This document shows positions 1-7,100 of a DNA stretch of 24,106 bases, in pieces. Origin of the DNA: CAZVCJ01 sp964625745 (GTDB lineage Bacteria; Chloroflexota; Anaerolineae; VGOG01). The position numbers and the translations under genes are program-made. Where the stretch lies: assembly GCA_964625745.1 (NCBI GenBank), contig CAZVCJ010000053.1, positions 1-24,106 on the forward strand, given 5' to 3'. Each line of letters opens with the position of its first letter. Position 1 is the first letter of the stretch. The notes beneath the pieces were generated by a model, which searched no databases, was not told where the DNA came from, and saw only the letters and a program-made list of their open reading frames with translations.

Positions 1-138
1 TTCGCCCGTAGTTTACCACAGGAAGAGAGTTTGTCAAAACCTACCTGAAAAGGTATTAGTCTCTTTATACTCAATACTCAGCGTGGGATAGTTCAATTAT
101 GGCGTGAAATAGGTTGACACTTTTGGCACCTTGAAAAA

Positions 139-1617
139 TTAAATCCGCTGGGCAGCCACGCCAGGGCGGAATAGCTGGTCCAACACCTCCGCCAGGGAAG
201 GTGCATCCTTCACTCCTGCCAGTTCCAGAGGGCTACTGCCTGCCCGCTTGCCTCGCTCGAACCTGTGGTGATTCCAGTAAAGTTGCAGCAGGGCCAGCAA
301 CCATTTGGGCCTGCCGCGGTGAATCTGCAAGTAGGGGCGCAGCCAACTGTGCAAGGACTCGGCCAGGCTGGAGGAGCGATGGAACAGCCCCAAGGTATCC
401 CATACGACGCGCACGACTGAGCGTAGGGCTTCTGGGATGTCCGTGTCGATGTTCAGGTTCAACGCTTGACGATGCTGCCAGGCCCAGATGATGAACGCTT
501 CAGTATCAGCATCCAGACCATCGAGCACTGGCGTGAACTGTTGCTCCAGCCATTCCAGGGGAGCAAGCAACTCCGGTATCTTCTCCTGGAGGTGGTCGAC
601 AAAGGCTGTGATGTCCGAGTGGTTGAGCTCCTCGATCAGTTCCAAGGTCGCCTCCAAGGTGGCCCTTGTCTCTGCCACCGAGACCATGCGGTAGGCTGGC
701 GTGATGGGCTCCAATGCCTGGCGGATCTCGCTGAGAAGCCAACACCAGTTGTCGAAGGTCTCAATGGCCTGGGCTTCCTCGACCTCCGCCTGGGGCAACG
801 GCACCTTGATCTTGAGACAACGACCACGTCTACGGATGATGCCCCGCGCCTCCAAGTCGGCCCGGTGAGCGCGCTCAGCAGTCTCAATAGCCTTGTAGGC
901 CGCTCCTTCCAGTCGCCGCGTGAGGCGACGGGCGTCTTGCAGGATGTGAAACAGGTCTGGACGCAGTGGAATGGCCAGTTTTGCTTCACGAACACCTGCT
1001 CGAAGCCCAGTGCCGCCGTCACAGGCCAGATCGTGGAACTCGATGCCGCGCTCCACCACATCCAGGTAGGTGATGCCCCAGATGGTTGCGTCACGGGACT
1101 CCGTGGACGTCAGATTCACCACCAGGAACGAACGGCCGTCTACCAGCGTGAGGCACGGCTTCCGCCCTTGGAAAATCTCGTCCGCTTCGCCCAAGATGGG
1201 AAGCGGCACCGTGATCCCCAGGTTGTAGGCCACGGCCTGTTCGCCAGCCGCCGTGAGCGTCTCGCTGACGTAGCCCACCGAGCGCCTGAGGCCCAAGATC
1301 AGATCCAGACCCAGCCGGATATTCCGCACGCTACCGGTCAGGGTGGGCAGGATGGCGATCGTTCGGTCTATGAACGCCTTATTCACCGTCAGCATCGTGA
1401 CCTGGGCAGGCCGGCCGGCATCGCGAGGGAGCAGTGCCTCAACCATGGCATCCCATGCACGGTCTCGTATCTTGTACAATAGCGTGCGAGAGACGCCGTA
1501 CAGGCGAGCCAGTTCTGAGACTAGCCCCCGCTGGCGATCAGGCAAAGGAACGAACATCTGCAGTGCTGTGTCAGCACGCTGCTCTGGGGTGAAATCGGGG
1601 ACGCGATACTCTGCCAT
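139..1617 (-). CDS. IS transposase, DDE type
   Basis: A 492-residue protein that should catalyse cutting and joining of the surrounding insertion sequence. The N-terminus (about residues 30-60) holds a helix-turn-helix, with SELARLYGVSRTLLYKI as the recognisable core. Candidate catalytic residues are D146 (in EADEIFQGRK), D200 (in LACDGGTGL) and E420 (in SLAESLHSWLRPYL), giving the order and spacing of a DDE domain with a long insertion before the Glu. The C-terminal LRPYLQIHRGRPKWLLALL segment is typical of several transposase groups. The start is ATG at 1617 with a strong AGGAGG 7 bases upstream. It looks intact and lies between matching inverted repeats, so the element may be active. The family (ISNCY-like or other) cannot be settled by eye. 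Confidence 0.8.
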   Translation of the reverse strand: MAEYRVPDFTPEQRADTALQMFVPLPDRQRGLVSELARLYGVSRTLLYKIRDRAWDAMVEALLPRDAGRPAQVTMLTVNKAFIDRTIAILPTLTGSVRNIRLGLDLILGLRRSVGYVSETLTAAGEQAVAYNLGITVPLPILGEADEIFQGRKPCLTLVDGRSFLVVNLTSTESRDATIWGITYLDVVERGIEFHDLACDGGTGLRAGVREAKLAIPLRPDLFHILQDARRLTRRLEGAAYKAIETAERAHRADLEARGIIRRRGRCLKIKVPLPQAEVEEAQAIETFDNWCWLLSEIRQALEPITPAYRMVSVAETRATLEATLELIEELNHSDITAFVDHLQEKIPELLAPLEWLEQQFTPVLDGLDADTEAFIIWAWQHRQALNLNIDTDIPEALRSVVRVVWDTLGLFHRSSSLAESLHSWLRPYLQIHRGRPKWLLALLQLYWNHHRFERGKRAGSSPLELAGVKDAPSLAEVLDQLFRPGVAAQRI

Positions 1618-1654
1618 TGGAACCTCCTGTCAAAGTTAGGTGTGAATGGCTTCT

Positions 1655-1683
1655 ATTATTCCCGAATCGGCCGTTTGTGGCAA
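1655..1683 (-). promoter_or_regulatory. Predicted transposase promoter
   Basis: On the minus strand TTGCCA (1678-1683) and AATAAT (1655-1660) are separated by exactly 17 bases, each matching five of six positions of the sigma70 consensus. The expected start of transcription is near 1648, about 30 bases before the ATG at 1617. It lies just inside the right inverted repeat of the element. Confidence 0.5.
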
Positions 1684-1756
1684 GTCTATGAAGTTGTCAA
1701 AGTGTCAACCTATTCTGAACCATCCCCTTCGAGGCTTTACCCTAAAAACTTATGGG

Positions 1757-1871
1757 TCTTTGGGAGTTGGCATGGGTAGCGAGCCGGAGTCCCCAACTTG
1801 TTGGGGGTGTGGCGTGGCATCCCCCAACAAGTTGGGGACTCCAACACCGTGACCCTGCGAAATCCCAAAGA
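1757..1871. repeat. 115-bp palindromic dispersed element, copy 1
   Basis: The element is bounded by TCTTTGGGA (1757-1765) and its reverse complement TCCCAAAGA (1863-1871). Inside is a perfect 22-bp inverted repeat, 1786-1807 paired with 1821-1842, with a 13-base loop. A second copy in opposite orientation lies at 5445-5582 inside the glycosyltransferase gene. It holds no gene of its own; the open frame that crosses it is explained by the repeat. It fills most of the 322-bp gap between the transposase and the decarboxylase gene. The strong stem could also stop transcription, but no U-tract follows. Confidence 0.75.
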
Positions 1872-1940
1872 GCCAAACTTATGAAATGCACCTCTAGAGC
1901 TTTGTAAACGTTGTGTTCGTCATGGAATGAGGTGAGAGAA

Positions 1941-3059
1941 GTGGCCTGGACAGAGTTGCTTCAACTCCTGAGCGGTTTCCTCAATTTGACCCTGGGCAAC
2001 GTGGTTATGATGATAGTGGGGGGCATCCTCATCTATCTGGCCATTGCCAAAAAGTACGAGCCGACCTTGCTGCTGCCCATAGGCCTGGGGGCGATCATGG
2101 CTAATATCCCAGCCACCGGGATGACCGAAGAGGGCGGACTTTTCGCGGTGCTCTATGAAATGGGAATCGCCAACGAGCTTTTCCCCTTGCTGATCTTCAT
2201 CGGCATCGGGGCGATGACTGATTTCGGCCCTCTCCTGGAGAACCCCGTCACTGTTCTCCTGGGAGCAGCGGCGCAGTTCGGCATCTTCGGCACGCTCCTG
2301 GCGGCCACGCTGATGGGCTTCGGTATCAAAGAGGCGGCTTCCATTGGGATCATCGGCTCGGCCGACGGGCCTACTTCCATTTATGTGTCGGCCAGGCTCG
2401 CCCCCCAGCTTCTGGGCCCCATCGCCGTGGCCGCTTATTCCTACATGTCGCTGGTGCCTATCATCCAGCCGCCCATCATGAAGCTCTTGACCACCAGGGA
2501 GGAGAGGCTCATCAAGATGCCCTATACCTCTCGGCCCGTCTCCAGGGTCACCCGTATCCTCTTTCCCATCGTCACCACCCTCATCTGCGGGTTGCTGGTG
2601 CCCATGTCCACCCCCCTCATCGGGATGCTGATGTTTGGCAACCTGATGCGGGAGAGCGGGGTCGTGGACAGGCTGTCCAAGGGGGCGGAGAACGAACTGG
2701 TGAACATCGTCACCATCTTGCTGGGAATAACTATTGGCTCGACGATGACAGCGGGAAGCTTCCTCAATGTGAGAACGATCATGATCGTGGTGATGGGGTT
2801 ATTAGCCTTCAGCCTGGATACCGCCGCTGGCTTGTTGCTGGGCAAAATCCTATGCGTCCTATCCGGGAGGAGGATCAATCCCTTGATCGGGGCCTCTGGG
2901 ATTTCGGCCTTCCCCATGTCGGCCCGCGTGGTCCAAAAGGTGGGCCACGAGGAGGATTTCACCAATTTCCTCTTGATGCACGCCATGGGCTCGAACACGG
3001 CTGGCCAGATCGCTTCCGTGATGGCTGGCGGACTGGTGCTGGCGTTGTTGGGGGGATGA
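1941..3059 (+). CDS. Na+-translocating decarboxylase, beta subunit
   Basis: Integral membrane subunit of the oxaloacetate / methylmalonyl-CoA / glutaconyl-CoA decarboxylase family (OadB/MmdB/GcdB), which couples decarboxylation of carboxybiotin to Na+ export. Hydrophobic helices run through the whole 372 residues. Family hallmarks are GAMTDFGPLLENP (about residues 90-102), GIIGSADGPTSIYVSA (about 136-151) with its conserved Asp, and NLMRESGVVDRLSKGAENEL in the second half. I chose GTG 1941 because AGGTGA lies about 5 bases upstream and family members begin at this point; a TTG at 1911 in the same frame has no good ribosome site. The alpha (carboxyltransferase), gamma and biotin-carrier subunits are not in the window, so the substrate cannot be named and this is an orphan beta gene here. 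Confidence 0.9.
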   Translation: MAWTELLQLLSGFLNLTLGNVVMMIVGGILIYLAIAKKYEPTLLLPIGLGAIMANIPATGMTEEGGLFAVLYEMGIANELFPLLIFIGIGAMTDFGPLLENPVTVLLGAAAQFGIFGTLLAATLMGFGIKEAASIGIIGSADGPTSIYVSARLAPQLLGPIAVAAYSYMSLVPIIQPPIMKLLTTREERLIKMPYTSRPVSRVTRILFPIVTTLICGLLVPMSTPLIGMLMFGNLMRESGVVDRLSKGAENELVNIVTILLGITIGSTMTAGSFLNVRTIMIVVMGLLAFSLDTAAGLLLGKILCVLSGRRINPLIGASGISAFPMSARVVQKVGHEEDFTNFLLMHAMGSNTAGQIASVMAGGLVLALLGG

Positions 3060-3072
3060 GGGGTGCAGTTTT

Positions 3073-3101
3073 TTGACTTTTGACTACAATTGATATACAA
3101 T
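3073..3101 (+). promoter_or_regulatory. Predicted promoter of the NTase-HEPN pair
   Basis: TTGACT (3073-3078) and TACAAT (3096-3101) are separated by 17 bases; each matches five of six consensus positions. Transcription would start near 3108, just before the AGGAGG ribosome site and the ATG at 3127. It gives the NTase-HEPN pair its own promoter, separate from the decarboxylase gene ending at 3059. Confidence 0.6.
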
Positions 3102-3112
3102 TGACTACAATT
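3080..3112 (+). promoter_or_regulatory. Direct-repeat operator candidate
   Basis: Two perfect 12-bp direct repeats, TTGACTACAATT, lie at 3080-3091 and 3101-3112, so they repeat every 21 bp (two turns of the helix). The first sits in the promoter spacer and the second covers the end of the -10 box and the likely start site. The placement suits a repressor bound on one face of the DNA. The winged-helix protein encoded immediately downstream is the natural candidate for autorepression, but that is inference. Confidence 0.45.
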
Positions 3113-3126
3113 CGTAGGCAGGAGGC

Positions 3127-3732
3127 ATGATAGTGCTGGAGTTGCTTTTCTCTTCATCGGCGCGAGTCAAGATTCTGGCGCTCTTTCTGTTGAATCCGGA
3201 AAGCAGGTTCTATCAGAGGGAGATAGAGGGGCTGGCAGGCCTTCCCATCCGCGCTGTCCAGAGGGAGGTGAAGAAGCTGGAGGCCCTCGGACTTCTCCTG
3301 AGGACTGTTGATGGGAACAGGGTCTATTACCAGGTAGATCGAGGGTGCTTCCTCTTTCCCGAATTGAAAAGCATGATCCTCAAAACCGTTGGGCTGGGCT
3401 CATTGTTGCGCGAGAAGCTACAGGACGAGGACGGGATCAAAATTGCTTTCATCTATGGTTCATACGCTGCCGATCAAGAGACGACCACCAGCGACATTGA
3501 CCTTTTTGTGATCGGGGAGCTCGCCAGTAAAGAGCTTCATGCCGCAGTGAAGGAGGCGGAAAAGGTCGCCCATCGAGAGATGAATTACACTTTGTTCAGC
3601 CTTGGGGAGTTTCGCCGGAGAGCACAGGCCGGCAATGGCTTCGTGCTGAATGTTTTGGAGGGACGGAAGGTTTTCTTGAAGGGGGATGAGATTGCCTTAC
3701 AGTCGCTTGCTGCGCAAGGGGAGGATTCGTAA
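3127..3732 (+). CDS. Winged-helix / minimal nucleotidyltransferase protein
   Basis: A 201-residue two-domain protein. Residues about 1-70 form an ArsR-like winged helix (RFYQREIEGLAGLPIRAVQREVKKLEALGLL, then the wing VDGNRVYYQV). Residues about 100-190 form a minimal nucleotidyltransferase of the pol-beta superfamily, with the GS motif at 111-112 and the metal-binding DxD at D123 and D125 (GSYAADQETTTSDIDLFVIG). In characterised MNT-HEPN systems such as HepT/MntA the nucleotidyltransferase is the antitoxin and AMPylates the HEPN toxin; a DNA-binding domain on the antitoxin suggests autoregulation. ATG 3127 has AGGAGG 6 bases upstream. It overlaps the HEPN gene by 47 bases, which implies coupled translation. 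Confidence 0.85.
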   Translation: MIVLELLFSSSARVKILALFLLNPESRFYQREIEGLAGLPIRAVQREVKKLEALGLLLRTVDGNRVYYQVDRGCFLFPELKSMILKTVGLGSLLREKLQDEDGIKIAFIYGSYAADQETTTSDIDLFVIGELASKELHAAVKEAEKVAHREMNYTLFSLGEFRRRAQAGNGFVLNVLEGRKVFLKGDEIALQSLAAQGEDS

Positions 3733-4153
3733 GCATCGCACCAATGTGCAGGAGATTGCCAGCCTGTTCGAGGTAGTGAAGCGGGACCTTGCCGATGCTT
3801 CTGTTCCCGAACTCTCCCCCGACCGGAGGTTTGCCACCGCCTACAACGCCGTGTTGCAGGCTGCCAAAGCCATCATGTATGGCGAAGGATATCGGACGAA
3901 AGGAAGTGGTCATCACTCGACCACTTTCGAGTTCCTCAGTATCGCCCTGGGGCCGGGCTTTGAGGCTCTTACCGATTACTTCGACCGTTGTCGCGTCAAG
4001 CGGAACGTCGCAGACTACGTTGGGGCGGGAAGTATCTCGGAAACCGAAGCCGAGGATCTTTTGGAGGAAGCCAGAACCTTTACCCAGACAGCGCAGGCTT
4101 GGATAGAAACGAACTATCCGAGCTTAGCGGGCTGGAAAGGGGAGCAACGATAA
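3686..4153 (+). CDS. HEPN-domain protein, partner of the nucleotidyltransferase
   Basis: A 155-residue all-helical protein matching the HEPN domain found next to minimal nucleotidyltransferases. The N-terminus RLLRKGRIRKHRTNVQEIAS and the segment AYNAVLQAAKAIMYGEGYR are typical. The position of the HEPN RNase motif is R106-N107-V-A-D-Y111 (in RCRVKRNVADY), where canonical toxins have Rx4-6H; here the His is replaced by Tyr, so RNase activity is doubtful. The ATG at 3686 keeps the conserved N-terminal segment and places the start inside the preceding gene; a GTG at 3746 would cut that segment off. The stop is 17 bases before the glycosyltransferase start. It is probably a toxin-like partner or a substrate-binding HEPN. 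Confidence 0.8.
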   Translation: MRLPYSRLLRKGRIRKHRTNVQEIASLFEVVKRDLADASVPELSPDRRFATAYNAVLQAAKAIMYGEGYRTKGSGHHSTTFEFLSIALGPGFEALTDYFDRCRVKRNVADYVGAGSISETEAEDLLEEARTFTQTAQAWIETNYPSLAGWKGEQR

Positions 4154-4170
4154 CCAAGGGCACTCACGGC

Positions 4171-7100
4171 ATGTTTGCTAAGTTCCGCTCCATTCTGTCC
4201 GTTAAATCCTGCCAGTCCGCTGTTCCCTCTCAAAAGCGCTTACACCTTGCTTTGCTGCTGCTCATCCTCCTGGTCGCGCTTTTTCTGCGGGTCTACAGGC
4301 TGGATGACATTCCCCCCGGTTTGCACTACGACGAGGCCGCCAATGCAATCCTGGCCTCCGACATCGCCAGGGGCGAGGCCCGCCCCCTGTTCATCGAAGC
4401 CTACACCGGCAAGGAAGTGCTCTTCTTCTACCTGGCTGGCGTCTCCATGCGCCTCCTCGGTGTTTCCGTCTTCTCCCTGCGCTTAACTTCGGCCTTGATC
4501 GGCACACTCACTGTGCTGATCACCTACCGATTGGCCAGGGAGATGTTCGCCAATCAGGGAGCCAGAGCCTCGCGCTGGCTGGCCCTCTTCAGCGCAACCC
4601 TGCTGGCTACTTCGTACTGGCACGTCACCCTGAGCAGGTACGGCTTCCGAGCCATCAGCCAACCCTTCCTGCAAGCCCTGACCTTGTGGTGCCTGTGGCG
4701 AGGGTTGCGGCGCGGTGTCCTGAGCCTGTCGAAGGGAGGGAGCACCGGCTGGCTGGCCCTGAGCGGGTTGTTCTTCGGGGCGACAGCTTACACCTACCTG
4801 GCCAGCAGGGTTTTCCCCGTGGTTTTGTTCCTCGTCTTCCTATCGCTGCTCGTTTTCGATAAGCGCAGCCCTTCGACAAGACTTCGGCGAGCTCAGTCGA
4901 GCCGCTCAGGACACCGCCTCAAACGACGACTCTCCCAAATCGCTGTGGTCGTTGTTCCTGCTGCAATCGTCTTCGCCCCGTTGGGTTTCTACTTCCTGAC
5001 CCATCCTCAAGTCTTTTCCGTACGCATCGGCCAGTTGTCGCTCTTCAATCCCCAATTGAACCAGGGGGACGTACTGGGAACCTTCTGGCGGGCGTCCCGT
5101 CTGGCCATCGGCATGATCAGCATAAGTGGCGAACCTCTCTGGCGTTTCAACATACCCGGCAAGCCTGTCTTCAGTTGGCCCCTGTCGGTTTTTCTCCTGT
5201 TTGGTCTGGCTCTCAGCCTGAGCAAACTGCTGCGCGGCAGGGATGGGCTGGAGCGAACAACCCACTTTCTCCTGCTCATCTGGCTGCCCGTAATGCTCCT
5301 CCCCAGCATCCTGGCTGTGAAAGAGGTGCCGAGCGCACTGCGTTCCGTGGGCCTCATTCCCCTGCTTTTTCTATTGCCCGCTCGGGGCTTGTGGACAGCC
5401 GTTTGCTGGTTAGCGGAGGTGATCCCATCCGCGGCCTCAAGGCCCTTTGAGATTTCGCGGGGATACGGTGTTGGACCCCCCAACTCGTTGGGGATGCAGC
5501 GCGACAAAACCCAACAAGACTTCGGCGAGCTCAGTCGAGCCGTTGGGGACTCCGGCCTGTTATTCACGCCAACTCCCAAAGACCCAGTCTCAAAAGCTAC
5601 CCTGCCCGTTGTCGCACTGATCCTCCTGTTGAGCCTCGCCGGCATCGCCACCTTCCGAGACTATTTTGGCCTGTGGGCCAAAGCCGCGCCAGTCTACTAC
5701 GACAACGATGGCGACCTGGTGGACGCGGCCAGGTATCTCAATCAACTGGATACCGGACTCAAAACTCAAAACTCAAAACTCAAAACTCCAAGCTCAGTTG
5801 ACCAGGAGATTTTTGTTTCGTCCATACATTATCGCCACCCCACCCTGGCCTTCCTGGCCCGCTCTTATGATAGGATCAAGTGGCTGGTGGGTGGGGAGAC
5901 CGTGGTCTTCCCCGAAGGGACGGATAAGAGCGTCCTCTACGTTTTCCCGCACTCGGCCAGGTTCGACGAGAATCTACTAGAGGAGTTCTTCCCATCAGGC
6001 GCTTTGGTCAACGAGACCCTGGGACCTGACGGCCAGCCTGCCTTCACCGCCTACCTGTTCCAACCGGATCAACTGCCCGAAATCTTACCTCAAAACCCCA
6101 CGTCCGTCAACCTCGGCAACACCCTGGAATTCCTGGGCTACGACGTATTTGACGTTTCACGTTTCACGTTTTACTGGCGCATCCTGCAACCCTCCGACCG
6201 CGACGACTACAGCATCTTCGTCCACCTCCTCGATCAGTGGGGCTTCAGGTGGGGGGAGGCAGGTTTTTTCGATTACCCTTCCGCTCAGTGGAGTCCAGGC
6301 GACGTGGTCGTCAACAGGAAAGAGATTGACGTGGAGCCAGGGGCGCCGCCGGGGGAATACGAGTTGCTGGTGGGCGTTTATTCGCCCTCCCTGGACAGCC
6401 GCCTGCCCAGGGAGGACGAAGAGGGCAAGGTCGTCGGCACCACCATCTCCCTGGGGCCCGTGATCTTGAGCAAGCCCCAAAAGCCGCCCGTGGTTGAGTC
6501 GCTGGCTATCCAGAATCTACGGCAAGAGGACTTGGGTGGCAGGATCACTTTTCTGGGCTACGATAGGGCTGGTAACGCAGTTCGGTCGGGGGAGAGCATC
6601 TACCTGACTCTCTATTGGCAAGCCCAGCGGGATTTGGACGAAGATTACAGTGTGGTCATCGGGCTGCGAGGAGAGGGTGGCCCTTCGGCAAGCCCTTCGA
6701 CAGGCTCAGGACGCAGCTCAGGACGAGGCGACCCCGTTCGCTACGCTCAGGGCATGGTTTGGCCCCTGTGGGCCGACCGCCCGGTGCACGGCGCCTACCC
6801 CACCACCAACTGGACGGCCGGCGAGGTCATCAAGGATCGGTACGGTTTGACCATCGGCCAGGACGTACCGGCCGGTGATTATGAGTTGGAGGTTATGCTG
6901 CTCAATCGTATCACTTATGAGCCGCTGATCGCCAGCAGCGGCCTCCCCACCATTCCGTTGGGGCGATTGAGAGTCGAAGCCTGGGAGCGCCAGTTCACTA
7001 TCCCCGCCATCCAGCACCCCCTGGAGGTGAACCTGGGGAACGAGGTTGAGCTTCTGGGCTATGACCTGGACCGCACCTCAGCGAAGCCTGGCGAGAGCCT

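Larger units (their letters stand above)
85..1726. mobile_element. Insertion sequence with one DDE transposase
   Basis: An element of about 1.6 kb with a single minus-strand transposase gene. A perfect 16-bp inverted repeat, AATAGGTTGACACTTT, lies at 108-123 and is mirrored at 1699-1714; similarity continues a few bases inward with one gap. A second, outer inverted pair lies at 85-95 (GGGATAGTTCA) and 1716-1726 (10 of 11 match). The distance between the two repeats differs on the two sides: 12 bp on the left and 1 bp on the right. I could not find a convincing target-site duplication at either candidate boundary, so the exact ends are uncertain. IS family not assigned. Confidence 0.75.

Noticed and set aside
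466..1482. Long plus-strand open frame opposite the transposase
   Set aside because: It mirrors the codon structure of the real minus-strand gene, has no family match that I recognise and no ribosome site. It is an antisense shadow.
1646..1852. Possible 68-residue protein before the decarboxylase gene
   Set aside because: It reads through the inverted end of the insertion sequence and the palindromic element and has no ribosome site; the repeat structure explains it.
5205..5240. Another 24-bp unit (CTCAGCCTGAGCAAACTG, protein LSLSK)
   Set aside because: It lacks the CCTTCG half and lies at the end of a membrane helix, where the residues look native; the similarity to LSLSKG at 4713-4736 is probably chance.
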